In this document: positions 42,036-51,583 of the stretch, in pieces
How positions within the stretch are numbered: the stretch's first letter is position 1
Layout: each line of letters begins with the position of its first letter
Source: Vibrio sagamiensis NBRC 104589
Lineage (GTDB): Bacteria > Pseudomonadota > Gammaproteobacteria > Enterobacterales > Vibrionaceae
NCBI RefSeq assembly: GCF_007990935.1
Contig: NZ_BJXJ01000017.1
Span: forward strand, 30,733 to 94,732
DNA: 64,000 nucleotides
Reading direction: 5' to 3'
Position numbers and translations under genes: made by a program
The notes under the pieces: model-generated
Seen by the model: the letters and a program-made list of their open reading frames with translations, nothing else
Databases searched by the model: none
What the model was told of the DNA's origin: nothing

Positions 42036-42914
42036 ATGAGTTATCTCTATTCAATGACCCTAGTATGGGCATTTTCCTTTAGCCTGATTGGTGTTTATCT
42101 TGCTGGTCAGGTTGATGCTTGGTTCTCAGTTTTAATGCGTGTCGCGCTAGCCAGCTTAGTGTTTCTGCCCTTCATGAAATTTCGCGGCGTCAGTCGCTCA
42201 CTGATTGCGAAGCTTATGTTAGTTGGCGGCTTTCAGCTGGGTTTAATGTACTGCTTTTATTACCAGTCCTTTACCCTGCTCTCGGTACCAGAGGTGTTAC
42301 TGTTTACGGTCTTTACACCCTTGTACGTCACACTTATTTATGATTTTTTAAAACGACGCTTCTCTCCGCTCTACCTTATCACTGCTGCTATTGCAGTCTC
42401 AGGAGCTGCATGGATTAAATTTGCGGGTATCAATGAAAACTTTTTATTGGGTTTTTTGGTCGTTCAAGCAGCGAATCTGTGCTTTGCGATAGGTCAAGTT
42501 GGCTACAAATACATCTTAGAAACCGAGGCGATTGATTTACCACAGCACAGCGTATTTGGTTATTTCTTTTTGGGTGCCTTATGTGTTGCTACGCTTGCTT
42601 TTGCTCTGATGGGGAACCCAGATAAACTACCGACTACCATCACACAATGGGGTATTTTGGTTTACCTTGGTGTCGTCGCGTCAGGAGTTGGATTCTTTAT
42701 GTGGAACAAAGGGGCAACGATGGTCAACACGGGTGCTCTAGCCGTCATGAATAACGCGTTAATACCTGCCGGCTTGATCGTTAATATCGTTATTTGGAAT
42801 CGAGATGTCGACATTCAACGCCTGACAATCGGTGGGTTGATTATTCTTGTCTCACTTTGGGTCAACGAAACATGGGTAAAGCCTCACGTCGAAAAGCAAT
42901 TCAATCAGCAATAA
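42036..42914 (+). CDS. EamA/DMT-family transporter
   Basis: Integral membrane protein (292 aa) with about ten hydrophobic segments forming two EamA repeats; it resembles the carboxylate/amino-acid/amine transporter subgroup. It lies 71 bp after uspA on the same strand and is followed by a strong hairpin. Substrate cannot be read from sequence. It is clearly different from the eut-linked EamA protein at 38134. Confidence 0.87.
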   Translation: MSYLYSMTLVWAFSFSLIGVYLAGQVDAWFSVLMRVALASLVFLPFMKFRGVSRSLIAKLMLVGGFQLGLMYCFYYQSFTLLSVPEVLLFTVFTPLYVTLIYDFLKRRFSPLYLITAAIAVSGAAWIKFAGINENFLLGFLVVQAANLCFAIGQVGYKYILETEAIDLPQHSVFGYFFLGALCVATLAFALMGNPDKLPTTITQWGILVYLGVVASGVGFFMWNKGATMVNTGALAVMNNALIPAGLIVNIVIWNRDVDIQRLTIGGLIILVSLWVNETWVKPHVEKQFNQQ

Positions 42915-42983
42915 ACTCACTTTGTTGTTGATTATTGTTATCTAAAGCAAGCCTTTAGATCTGATTTTCATCTCTTCAAAACA

Positions 42984-43012
42984 AGCAGAGCACGATAGTT
43001 TCGTGCTCTGCT
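42984..43012. terminator. Hairpin between transporter gene and rsmJ
   Basis: Perfect 11-bp stem GCAGAGCACGA / TCGTGCTCTGC between convergent genes. T-tract is short; probably a shared terminator. Confidence 0.75.
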
Positions 43013-43043
43013 TAGTGTGGTAACTCTCGACCTATTAACAATA

Positions 43044-43841
43044 TTACGCTGTGTGAATCGACTCGCCCATTGCGGCTTTCACATACACATCAAAACGATT
43101 CTTCTTGGTTTCAATCGCCATGCTAGGCTTTTGCTCATTGAGCCAGTTGGCATAATCAGGGCGTTTAACAACCACTCGCTTACTTGCCAAGGCTAAAGCC
43201 GGAGCCAATAAGTCATCAGCGTCTGGATCAGCCCCAACTAAGAACTGGAAGACACGCATCTCTTTTTTGACTAACGCCGACTTTTTTTTGTTTTCTGGAT
43301 GAGGATACATAGGATCAAGATACACAACATCTGGCTGAATAAAGTCCTTATCTTGCGCCAGCTTCTGCAAAGCATCATGACTTGATGCATGCACAAGTTT
43401 CATTCGTTCACTGACCCAGGCACCAATCTCGGGATCTTGTTTGGCGCGTGCTAAACCGTCATCAAGCAAAGCAGCGACCACTGGGTGGCGCTCCACCATC
43501 TGCACATGGCAACCCAAAGAAGCCAATACAAACGCATCCCTTCCTAGCCCCGCAGTACCATCTAATACCGTTGGTATCACTCCCTTATTCAGGCCTGCTG
43601 CTTTGGCGATGGCTTGCCCCTTTCCACCACCAAACTTGCGTCGATGCGCCACCGCACCGCCAATCAAATCAACAAAAATAGCCCCTAACTTTGGTTCATC
43701 CACTTTGCGCAGTTCCAAGCGCTCTGAGGTAAGTACTAAAGCAAAATTGCTGTCATCCGAGTGAGCAAGCTGCCAACGTGCAGCAAGTTCATCCAGATGA
43801 GACTGTTGAGAAAGGTCTTCACAAATCAATTGCAGTTGCAA
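43044..43841 (-). CDS. rsmJ: 16S rRNA (guanine-1516-N2) methyltransferase
   Basis: Makes m2G1516 in 16S rRNA. The SAM motif [14 protein letters not shown] and the catalytic DPMYPH motif (DPPY-like) are present, as is [18 protein letters not shown] chose TTG at 43841, giving MQLQLICED and 265 aa, because GGAG lies 8 nt upstream and the family start is at this point; the frame is open to an ATG at 43916, which would add 25 unlike residues. Confidence 0.9.
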   Translation of the reverse strand: MQLQLICEDLSQQSHLDELAARWQLAHSDDSNFALVLTSERLELRKVDEPKLGAIFVDLIGGAVAHRRKFGGGKGQAIAKAAGLNKGVIPTVLDGTAGLGRDAFVLASLGCHVQMVERHPVVAALLDDGLARAKQDPEIGAWVSERMKLVHASSHDALQKLAQDKDFIQPDVVYLDPMYPHPENKKKSALVKKEMRVFQFLVGADPDADDLLAPALALASKRVVVKRPDYANWLNEQKPSMAIETKKNRFDVYVKAAMGESIHTA

Positions 43842-44023
43842 AAGGGGGACTCCAATATGGTCGATATATCTGGCGCTGAGTGTATACCTAAAGCACCCTG
43901 AGATGCCAGTCACCATCGTCCGATTAGCTAATAAGGTGAACGGTTATCGCGGTTGAATCCTGTACGCAAACCTAAGGATGTGTATAAAATACACCTTACC
44001 TCTCAATAAAATAAGCACCTTAT

Positions 44024-44488
44024 ATGAATACCACTCAGCCTAAAATCGATGATCTCGACCGTGCGATCCTAAAGACCTTAATGGCAGATGCTCGTAAACC
44101 TTATGCAGAAATGGCCAAGCAATTTGAAGTCAGTCCTGCCACTATTCACGTTCGTATCGAGAAAATGAAAGCAGCGGGTATCATTGAAAGGACAGAAGTA
44201 ATTATCAACACCAAGAAGCTTGGCTACGATGTATGCTGTTTTATTGGCATCAACTTGAATGCTGCACGCGATTATCACTCTGCATTAGAAAAGTTGAACG
44301 CACTGGATGAAGTGGTGGAGGCTTACTATACCACTGGGGCATATAACATCTTCGTTAAACTGATGTGTAAGTCGATTGAAGAGTTGCAATTTGTCTTGAT
44401 CGATAAGCTGCAAGCCATCGATGAGGTGCAATCAACGGAAACGCTCATTTCACTGCAAAACCCGATCAATCGCAACGTAAACCCGTAA
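44024..44488 (+). CDS. asnC: Lrp/AsnC-type regulator AsnC
   Basis: Transcription regulator (154 aa) with an N-terminal helix-turn-helix (about 8-65, AEMAKQFEVSPATIHVRIEKM) and a C-terminal RAM ligand-binding domain. Sequence and length match AsnC, which in E. coli activates asparagine synthetase asnA in response to asparagine. No asnA gene lies next to it here; the neighbour is prlC, convergent. Confidence 0.9.
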   Translation: MNTTQPKIDDLDRAILKTLMADARKPYAEMAKQFEVSPATIHVRIEKMKAAGIIERTEVIINTKKLGYDVCCFIGINLNAARDYHSALEKLNALDEVVEAYYTTGAYNIFVKLMCKSIEELQFVLIDKLQAIDEVQSTETLISLQNPINRNVNP

Positions 44489-44512
44489 TTTCAGCACATT
44501 AATCAGTTAAAT

Positions 44513-44540
44513 AAAGGGCAGCCTATTTGCTGCCCTTTGA
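44513..44540. terminator. Bidirectional terminator between asnC and prlC
   Basis: AAAGGGCAG / CTGCCCTTT stem with an 8-nt loop between convergent genes. Confidence 0.85.
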
Positions 44541-44562
44541 ACCTATTAAACCGTTGACTCTG

Positions 44563-46605
44563 TTATGCCGCAATCCCAGAGTGGCGTAATAAGGCATCAA
44601 TTTCTGGCTCACGGCCACGGAAGCGCTTAAACAAGGCCATTGGTTCCTCACTGCCCCCCATCTCTAGGATGTGGTTAAGGAAGCTTTGTCCTGTTTCAGG
44701 GTTAAAGATCCCCTCTTCCTCAAAACGCGAGAACGCATCCGAAGACAGCACTTCTGCCCAAAGATAGCTGTAGTAACCGGCGCTGTAGCCACCAGCAAAG
44801 ATATGACCAAAGCTGTGTGAGAATCGCGCCCACTCGACCGCAGGCACTACCGCGACTTTTTCTTTCACGCTAGCTAATGTTTCCAGCACCTGAGCGCCCA
44901 GTTCTGGGTCGTAGTCAGTATGCAAGGTGAAATCAAACAAACCAAACTCAAGTTGGCGCAAAATACCCATCGCAGATTGGAAGTTTTTCGCAGCTAACAT
45001 CTTATCAAGCATGGCTTTCGGTAAAGGTTCACCCGTTTCGTAGTGACCGGAGATAAACGCCAATGCGTCCTCTTCCCAACACCAGTTTTCTAGGAATTGA
45101 CTTGGTAGTTCGACCGCATCCCAAGGCACACCATTAATACCGGAAACGGCACCCGTATCGACTTGTGTCAACATGTGATGAATACCATGACCAAACTCGT
45201 GGAACAAAGTCACGACTTCATCATGTGTGAACAGCGCAGGTTTGTCGCCCACTGGACGATTAAAATTACATGTGAGGTATGCCACTGGCGTTTGTAGTTC
45301 GCCAGATAAGGTGACGCGTCGACCACGACAATCATCCATCCAAGCTCCGCCGCGTTTATGTTCACGAGCGTAGAGATCTAAATAGAAGCTACCACGCAAC
45401 GTGCCCTGGCCATCAAAGATGTCAAAGAAGCGTACTGAGTCGTGCCAAGTGTCCACCCCTTCGCGCTCGGTGACCGTCATACCAAACACACGGTGTAAGA
45501 CCTCAAACAAACCGCTGATCGCTTTGGACTCTGGGAAATAAGGACGTAACTCTTCATCAGAGATCTGGAACAAATGCTGCTTCTGTTTCTCACTGTAGTA
45601 AGCAATATCCCACACGTTCAGTTCACTCACACCGAACTCACTCTCAGTAAACTGGCGTAATGCTTCGATTTCACGTTCACCTTGCGGTTTGGCCTTAGTC
45701 GCCAAGTCGTTAAGGAAACCAAGCACTTGTGCAGGGCTTTCAGCCATTTTAGTCGATAGTGATTTTTCACTGTAAGTATTGAAACCCAGCAGGCGCGCAA
45801 TTTCATGGCGTAACTTCAACTGCTCTGCAATGATTTCAGTGTTGTCCCACTTGCCAGCATTTGGTCCACGATCTGAAGCACGAGTGACGTACGCTTGATA
45901 CACCTCTTGACGCAGTGCTTGGTTGTCGCAATAAGTCATCACTGGCAAATAAGAAGGGATATCTAAAGTAATCAAATAACCTTCTAGCTCTTTGGCTTCT
46001 GCGGCAGCCTTTGCTGCGGCTAATGCCGACTCTGGCATTCCAGCTAACTCTTGTGCATCAGTAATATGTTTCGTCCAACCCATTGTGGCATCTAACACAT
46101 TATTGGAGAACGTTGAGCTCAGCTCCGACATGCGCTTGCTGATTTCACCATAACGGTGCTGCTCATCCGATGGCAAACCAATACCTGATAACTCAAAGTC
46201 ACGCAAAGAATCCGTAATGGTTTTTTGTTGCGCTTGGGTCAACGTGGCAAACGCCTCACTGGCTTTGATCGATTTATACGCTTCATACAAACCTTTGTGC
46301 TGCCCAACCCAAGTGCTGTATTCAGAAAGAATAGGCAGACAGCTCTCATACGCCTCGCGTAAAGCTTCACTGTTGACCACCGAGTTCATATGACTGATTG
46401 GCGACCAAACTCGGCTTAAGCGATCGTCGGTTTGTTCGATAGGAGCAACCACATTCGCCCAAGTTGGCATAGCGTTGTCTTGCAAGACTTCATCGATCTT
46501 CGCTCGGCAATCCGCAATCACTTGCTCCATTGCTGGCTTAATATGCTCAGGTTTAATGTGTGAAAATGGAGGTAAATCCGTAAACGTAAGAAGTGGATTA
46601 GACAT
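44563..46605 (-). CDS. prlC: Oligopeptidase A
   Basis: Cytosolic M3-family zinc metallopeptidase (680 aa) that degrades peptides, including cleaved signal peptides. The zinc motif HEFGHGIHH lies near residue 470, with the downstream Glu ligand in ELPSQFLENW. AAGGA precedes the ATG at 46605, which gives MSNPLLTFTDLPPF; the frame is open to 46683 but those residues are unlike the family. Divergent from rlmJ, as in E. coli where the two are linked. Confidence 0.97.
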   Translation of the reverse strand: MSNPLLTFTDLPPFSHIKPEHIKPAMEQVIADCRAKIDEVLQDNAMPTWANVVAPIEQTDDRLSRVWSPISHMNSVVNSEALREAYESCLPILSEYSTWVGQHKGLYEAYKSIKASEAFATLTQAQQKTITDSLRDFELSGIGLPSDEQHRYGEISKRMSELSSTFSNNVLDATMGWTKHITDAQELAGMPESALAAAKAAAEAKELEGYLITLDIPSYLPVMTYCDNQALRQEVYQAYVTRASDRGPNAGKWDNTEIIAEQLKLRHEIARLLGFNTYSEKSLSTKMAESPAQVLGFLNDLATKAKPQGEREIEALRQFTESEFGVSELNVWDIAYYSEKQKQHLFQISDEELRPYFPESKAISGLFEVLHRVFGMTVTEREGVDTWHDSVRFFDIFDGQGTLRGSFYLDLYAREHKRGGAWMDDCRGRRVTLSGELQTPVAYLTCNFNRPVGDKPALFTHDEVVTLFHEFGHGIHHMLTQVDTGAVSGINGVPWDAVELPSQFLENWCWEEDALAFISGHYETGEPLPKAMLDKMLAAKNFQSAMGILRQLEFGLFDFTLHTDYDPELGAQVLETLASVKEKVAVVPAVEWARFSHSFGHIFAGGYSAGYYSYLWAEVLSSDAFSRFEEEGIFNPETGQSFLNHILEMGGSEEPMALFKRFRGREPEIDALLRHSGIAA

Positions 46606-47078
46606 GAAACATTCCTTTTTTGTTTTGGCTCTGTATGTCGGCCTAAAATAGGCGAACCCAATCAACAGGTAAGCCAACAACATGAATGAGGGATTTCCAT
46701 TTCCTTTCTCGATGCTGCGATGGCCTTGTGACCACTAGCGCTTACTCTGTCCTTGAGTCTCGTTTCTCCTCAACCAAGCCACACTGAAGCGACCATTTGG
46801 TTGAACTAAAAATAATAACGATGGAAATAATAACTAATAATATACCCAAATGACTTCAAGATGCTTGAGAGCTAAGGTCACTCGCTGAACACAGTATCTT
46901 GAGGTTACTTGGGTATAAATAGGGATGATTGAGCGCAATTTCAATAGTAAAATTGTGACTTCTAACAGAATCCTAGTTAGGTCCTGCAACTGAAGCGCAG
47001 TTGGGTATATAATGCTCGGAGTTATTGTATCTGAAACCCCAGACTACACTCAGTAAAAGAGTGTTTCGAGAGTTTAAT
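46606..47078. other. prlC-rlmJ divergent intergenic region
   Basis: A 473-bp gap that must hold both promoters. It contains the palindromic repeat at 46841-46917. I could not assign promoter boxes with confidence. Confidence 0.4.
46841..46917. repeat. Palindromic intergenic repeat, complete copy
   Basis: The arms TATACCCAAATGACTTCAAG and CTTGAGGTTACTTGGGTATA are imperfect inverted copies; the centre is AGAGCTAAGGTCACTCGCTG. Related arms occur at 26840-26912 and, degraded, near 15205-15250 and 20130-20155. No coding capacity; consistent with a small non-autonomous repeat or structured RNA element. Confidence 0.75.
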
Positions 47079-47918
47079 TTGTTAAGTTATCGTCACAGCT
47101 TCCACGCTGGTAACCATGCCGACGTGGTCAAACATATCGTTCAAAGCCTGATCCTTGATGCACTTAAGCAAAAGGATAAGCCATTTGTCTATCACGATAC
47201 CCACTCAGGCGTGGGCCGCTACGATCTGACTCATGAATGGTCTGAAAAAACAGGCGAGTACAAACAAGGTATCGCTCGGATTTGGGATAGCCAAGATCTT
47301 CCTGCCGACATAACCAGTTACATTGAGTCGATAAAAACCTTAAATAACGGTGAAAGGCTGCGTTATTACCCAGGTTCCCCTCGTGTCGCAAGAGCACAAA
47401 TCCGTTCTCAAGACCGCATGGTACTGACCGAATTGCACCCAGCCGATCACCCACTTTTAGAACAAGAGTTCGAGCATGATCGCCAAGTCAATATTTATAA
47501 AGAAGACGGATTCAAACGCCTTAAAGCCAGCTTGCCACCTCAAGAACGCCGTGGGTTAGTGTTAATCGACCCACCTTACGAGCTAGCAAAAGAATATCGC
47601 GACGTCGTTCAAGCGATCTATCAAAGCCACAAACGCTGGGCAACAGGCATATACGCAATTTGGTACCCAGTGGTCAATCGCTGTGATATTGAAGACATGA
47701 TTGAAGGATTAGAAGCGCTTGGCATTCGTAAGATCCTACAAATCGAGCTGGGCGTCTCGGCAGATACCAACGAGCGAGGCATGACCGCTTCAGGTATGAT
47801 TGTCATCAATCCACCGTGGAAGTTGGAAAGCCAAATGAAAGAGATTCTTCCTTTTCTCCAACAAGCCATCGCTCCAGCAACTGGGCACTGGAAAGTAGAT
47901 TGGATCGTTCCCGAGTAA
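47079..47918 (+). CDS. rlmJ: 23S rRNA (adenine-2030-N6) methyltransferase
   Basis: Methylates A2030 of 23S rRNA (279 aa). Starts LSYRHSFHAGNHADVVKH, the family N-terminus, and has the catalytic LIDPPYE motif near residue 163 and YHDTHSGVGRY. I chose TTG at 47079 because it gives the family start and length; the ribosome-binding site is weak and the frame is open to 47025, so the start is less sure than the gene. Confidence 0.93.
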   Translation: MLSYRHSFHAGNHADVVKHIVQSLILDALKQKDKPFVYHDTHSGVGRYDLTHEWSEKTGEYKQGIARIWDSQDLPADITSYIESIKTLNNGERLRYYPGSPRVARAQIRSQDRMVLTELHPADHPLLEQEFEHDRQVNIYKEDGFKRLKASLPPQERRGLVLIDPPYELAKEYRDVVQAIYQSHKRWATGIYAIWYPVVNRCDIEDMIEGLEALGIRKILQIELGVSADTNERGMTASGMIVINPPWKLESQMKEILPFLQQAIAPATGHWKVDWIVPE

Positions 47919-47942
47919 CCCATGCTCATTCCTTCCACAGCA

Positions 47943-47976
47943 AAAGCGCAGCCAATCAACAGGCTGCGCTTTTTTA
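47943..47976 (+). terminator. Terminator after rlmJ
   Basis: AAAAGCGCAGCC / GGCTGCGCTTTTTT stem with loop AATCAACA, 25 bp after rlmJ. Confidence 0.88.
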
Positions 47977-48213
47977 TTCATTAGTGCGCCAATCAGAGAG
48001 CTTGTTTTTATCCACCGAATACGTTTGCCTCTTTGCTGACCCTTTTCTCATCGCTATTTGTCATAACCAAGGTCACTTTTTCTCATTACAGAAATTGCTA
48101 GACTCGCTTTATCATAGAGGAAAAGTAACAAATCATTCGGGGATATTGAGTTCATTCCTTCTCACCCCAATGTAATTGTTATCAGAACGATTAATAAGCT
48201 TTTGGAGAAAGTA

Positions 48214-49569
48214 ATGGCGACTCATTTTGACTATATCTGTATCGGTGGTGGCAGTGGTGGCATCGCATCAGCAAACCGTGCAGCAATGTACGGTGCTAAA
48301 GTAGCAATCATTGAGGCTCAAGACCTTGGTGGTACCTGTGTGAATGTCGGTTGTGTGCCTAAAAAAGTCATGTGGCACGGTGCACAAGTCGCTGAAGCAA
48401 TGAACCTCTATGCAGAAGATTACGGATTTGATGTGGATGTAAAAGGCTTTGACTGGAGCAAAATGGTTGAGAGCCGCCAAGCCTATATTGGTCGCATCCA
48501 CCAGTCTTACGATCGCGTTCTAGGCAACAATAACGTCCATGTAATCAGAGGATTCGCTAAGTTCGTTGATGAGAAAACCGTTGAAGTAAACGGTGAGCAC
48601 TACACCGCCGATCACATTCTGATCGCTGTAGGTGGCCGTCCAACCATTCCAAACATTCCTGGTGCTGAATACGGTATCGACTCAAATGGCTTTTTCGAGC
48701 TGACAGAACAACCAAAACGTGTTGCTGTGATTGGCGCAGGTTACATCGCAGTTGAAATCGCTGGCGTTCTTCATGCACTTGGCACAGAAACGCATCTATT
48801 TGTTCGTAAAGAGTCTCCTTTGCGTAGCTTCGATCCAATGATCGTAGAAACACTCGTCGAAGTCATGGCCGCTGAAGGGCCAACTCTTCATACCCACTCG
48901 GTACCAAAAGAAGTCGTGAAAGAAGCCGATGGCAGCCTAACTCTGCATTTAGAAAACGGTGAAAGCCAAAACGTTGATACGCTCATTTGGGCAATCGGCC
49001 GTCACCCAACAACAGACGCGATTAACCTAGCATCAACGGGCGTTGCAACGAATGAGCAGGGCTACATTAAGGTCGACGAATATCAAGCAACGAATGTTCC
49101 TGGTATCTACTGTGTCGGTGACATTATGGAAGGCGGTATCGAGCTAACTCCAGTAGCAGTTAAAGCTGGTCGTCAACTTTCTGAGCGTTTGTTCAACAAT
49201 AAACCAAACGCGAAAATGGATTACGATCTAGTCCCTACTGTCGTATTTAGTCACCCACCAATCGGTACGATCGGCTTAACCACACAAGAAGCAGAACAAA
49301 AGTACGGCAAAGATAACATCAAAGTCTACACATCTGGCTTTACTGCCATGTACACAGCTGTGACGAAACACCGTCAACCATGCAAGATGAAACTGGTATG
49401 TGCAGGGGAAGAAGAAACCGTCGTTGGCCTACATGGCATCGGCTTCACCGTTGATGAAATGATTCAAGGTTTCGGCGTAGCAATGAAGATGGGTGCAACC
49501 AAAGCAGACTTCGATTCGGTTGTGGCTATCCACCCAACAGGCTCTGAAGAGTTTGTTACGATGCGTTAA
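48214..49569 (+). CDS. gor: Glutathione-disulphide reductase
   Basis: FAD/NADPH enzyme (451 aa) that keeps glutathione reduced in the cytosol. Order: FAD fold [16 protein letters not shown], redox-active disulphide [13 protein letters not shown] (C42/C47 region), NADPH fold [19 protein letters not shown], and C-terminal dimer domain with [12 protein letters not shown] carrying the catalytic His. GGAG precedes the ATG at 48214. Single gene with a terminator after it. Confidence 0.98.
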   Translation: MATHFDYICIGGGSGGIASANRAAMYGAKVAIIEAQDLGGTCVNVGCVPKKVMWHGAQVAEAMNLYAEDYGFDVDVKGFDWSKMVESRQAYIGRIHQSYDRVLGNNNVHVIRGFAKFVDEKTVEVNGEHYTADHILIAVGGRPTIPNIPGAEYGIDSNGFFELTEQPKRVAVIGAGYIAVEIAGVLHALGTETHLFVRKESPLRSFDPMIVETLVEVMAAEGPTLHTHSVPKEVVKEADGSLTLHLENGESQNVDTLIWAIGRHPTTDAINLASTGVATNEQGYIKVDEYQATNVPGIYCVGDIMEGGIELTPVAVKAGRQLSERLFNNKPNAKMDYDLVPTVVFSHPPIGTIGLTTQEAEQKYGKDNIKVYTSGFTAMYTAVTKHRQPCKMKLVCAGEEETVVGLHGIGFTVDEMIQGFGVAMKMGATKADFDSVVAIHPTGSEEFVTMR

Positions 49570-49610
49570 TCACGCTAATTGCGTTAGTGATATTGCGAAC
49601 GTAAACAAAT

Positions 49611-49646
49611 AAAAAAAGGCCATCAATAACATTGATGGCCTTTCTT
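49611..49646. terminator. Bidirectional terminator between gor and eda
   Basis: AAAAAAAGGCCATCAAT / ATTGATGGCCTTT stem with a tiny loop between convergent genes. Confidence 0.88.
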
Positions 49647-49684
49647 CTCATTTTAATAGCATTTCACTGCTTTTCGAGTCATTT

Positions 49685-50296
49685 TTACTTAATTTCTTCA
49701 ACCAGCTCTGCAATACCTTGCCAATCGCCATTGTCGATCATTGCGGTTGGTACCATCCACGTGCCACCACAAGCGACAACCGACTTAAGGGCTAAATAAT
49801 CTTGAACATTGGATGGGCTGATTCCCCCTGTCGGCATGAACTCGACCGGATAAACAGCACTCAAGGCTTTGAGCATATTTAAGCCACCTGAAGGTTCAGC
49901 AGGGAAAAACTTTAGCGTGCGTAACCCCATTTCCATTGCTTGCTCAACCAAGCTTGGATTATTCACACCCGGTATAATGTTCATATTACGCTGCTGACAG
50001 TATCTTACTGTCGTTGGGTTGAGGCCCGGACTCACAATGAAATCGGCTCCGGATTCTATCGCCATGTCTACTTGTTCAGTAGTGAGCACTGTGCCAGCAC
50101 CGATTAATAGATCAGGATACGCTTGACGCATAAGACGAATCGATTCAGCCGCCGCCTCAGTGCGGAATGTAATTTCTGCACAAGGTAATCCGTTGTCCAC
50201 CAGCACTTTTGCCAATGGTAAAGCATGTTCGATATGGTTAATGGCGATAACGGGAACGACTTTGATTGCCCTTAATCGTTGTTCAAGTGTTGTCAT
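49685..50296 (-). CDS. eda: KDPG/KHG aldolase
   Basis: Class I aldolase (203 aa) that cleaves 2-keto-3-deoxy-6-phosphogluconate to pyruvate and glyceraldehyde 3-phosphate in the Entner-Doudoroff pathway. The Schiff-base Lys is in LKFFPAEPSGG, with EITFRTEAA, GAGTVLT and FMPTGGIS also conserved. GAGGT lies 5 nt before the ATG. The usual partner edd is not adjacent; this may therefore be a stand-alone eda or a paralogue with hydroxyglutarate or similar substrates. Confidence 0.92.
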   Translation of the reverse strand: MTTLEQRLRAIKVVPVIAINHIEHALPLAKVLVDNGLPCAEITFRTEAAAESIRLMRQAYPDLLIGAGTVLTTEQVDMAIESGADFIVSPGLNPTTVRYCQQRNMNIIPGVNNPSLVEQAMEMGLRTLKFFPAEPSGGLNMLKALSAVYPVEFMPTGGISPSNVQDYLALKSVVACGGTWMVPTAMIDNGDWQGIAELVEEIK

Positions 50297-50336
50297 GGTG
50301 TACCTCAAGTGATTCAAAACGAGACGATTGTTATCG

Positions 50337-51251
50337 CTATTTTACACACATAACATTCAACAATGATGTTCCGCTTAACTGATTTGGCGCACGATCAGTA
50401 AATAAACCTTTCTTATTTTTACCCCAGTAAGGTAATTGCAACGGCCAGTTATCTTTTTCCATCAAACCAGAGTTACGTAGCGTTTTAAACTCGGAAGGGC
50501 TCGCTAGGTGCATCCCCAACTGCTGACACACTTGTTTAGAGCTTGCATAACTGAGTCGATTCCATGCCTTGCCATGTTCCATATAGAAATGATTATGATT
50601 CTCCGCCACATAAGGCACAGCAAAGCGCTTACCTTTCAGAATGGTTTGTAAACGGACCTGCACACTTTCAGTATCAGCGATGGCTGGCGTTTGAGTAGAT
50701 TGACTCACAGCTGCTGCAGGCTTAGATTTAGGCTGAATTTGTGGCGCTGCTTTTGTGCTTTTTGCTGGCGATGATAAGTCCGCACTGTTTTTTTTCAGTG
50801 GGGCACTCTTTTTTACAATCGCGCGTAAAAACGCATCTTTATAAACGGCAAGCGTTTGCACACTCTGTAATTCATTCGACGCTTGGGCAAACTCGGTATA
50901 TGGACCAATCAAACAACGATAGCCTTTATCTTCCGGTTTCATCCACACATCTGTTGTGATCTTGTTATAAATGGCCTGAGCTGTGGCCACCGACATCGGC
51001 TTATCTAAGATGCCACATTGGATCCAAAAATAGTCTTTGCCTTTTGGCGGCACCTTTTTTCCCCATACTCCGTGACCGATTGGGCAAGATGCCTCCAGCA
51101 CCGGCAGTTCGTTGTGGCTAGCCTGAGATGCTTGGCATAAAAACTCATTTGCCATTACCCCACCAGAAAACTGGACGAACACTGACAGTAACCAAAGACT
51201 TAGGCCAACTGAGGTACAACGAGGATAATTAGATGCCATTTTCATTTTCAT
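50337..51251 (-). CDS. SPOR-domain envelope protein with lectin-like C-terminus
   Basis: Exported protein of 304 aa. A signal peptide (about 14-34, ending VMA) precedes a Cys-containing region and a SPOR-like domain (about 70-140, FWIQCGIL... YRCLIGPYTEFAQA). SPOR domains bind denuded glycan strands at the septum. A Lys/Pro/Ala/Ser linker (about 145-200) leads to a C-terminal domain (about 210-304) with an AWNRLSYASSKQVCQQLGM...LNVMCV pattern reminiscent of C-type-lectin-like/DUF1566 folds. A cell-envelope role is likely. It lies 20-40 bp upstream of eda on the same strand, probably by chance. Confidence 0.7.
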   Translation of the reverse strand: MKMKMASNYPRCTSVGLSLWLLSVFVQFSGGVMANEFLCQASQASHNELPVLEASCPIGHGVWGKKVPPKGKDYFWIQCGILDKPMSVATAQAIYNKITTDVWMKPEDKGYRCLIGPYTEFAQASNELQSVQTLAVYKDAFLRAIVKKSAPLKKNSADLSSPAKSTKAAPQIQPKSKPAAAVSQSTQTPAIADTESVQVRLQTILKGKRFAVPYVAENHNHFYMEHGKAWNRLSYASSKQVCQQLGMHLASPSEFKTLRNSGLMEKDNWPLQLPYWGKNKKGLFTDRAPNQLSGTSLLNVMCVK

Positions 51252-51323
51252 TCGCTTAACTCTAAAATGTCGGTGATGCTGATATTTCGATCAGCATCAA
51301 AAAAACATATACCGTAATTGATA

Positions 51324-51355
51324 AGCAAAAAAAGAGCCGGAAATTCATCCAGCTC
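51324..51355 (-). terminator. Orphan minus-strand terminator
   Basis: On the minus strand GAGCTGGA / TCCGGCTC pairs over 8 bp (one U-G wobble) with a 6-nt loop, then seven T residues. On the plus strand the same position is a C-A mismatch. It lies upstream of the SPOR-protein gene on that strand, so no known gene is being terminated. Confidence 0.6.
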
Positions 51356-51583
51356 GATATTTAATTATAAATATTTTAATAGGCTCACTTACATTAAGTT
51401 GGAAAATTAATCCAAGCCACTGTTAAGCTTTGTGAATTTTTGGATTAAATGCATCGCTTAGCTTTTACTTGGTACAGTTATCAACGCTAAAACATATTGA
51501 ACGTTTCCTACTCTTGGCTGTCATTTTTCTGGCAATGAGGGATAATCGAAGGGCAAGAACAAAATGTGAGTGGAGAAGTTAAA
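51356..51583 (-). other. Gap that may hold a short minus-strand transcript
   Basis: About 230 bp between the orphan terminator and the HAD gene, without ORFs of note. If the terminator is real, a non-coding RNA of up to about 200 nt could lie here; no clear promoter is visible. Confidence 0.3.

Noticed and set aside
46841..46917. Palindromic repeat as a transcription terminator or ERIC element
   Set aside because: No T-tract follows either arm, and the arms do not match the ERIC core that I know.
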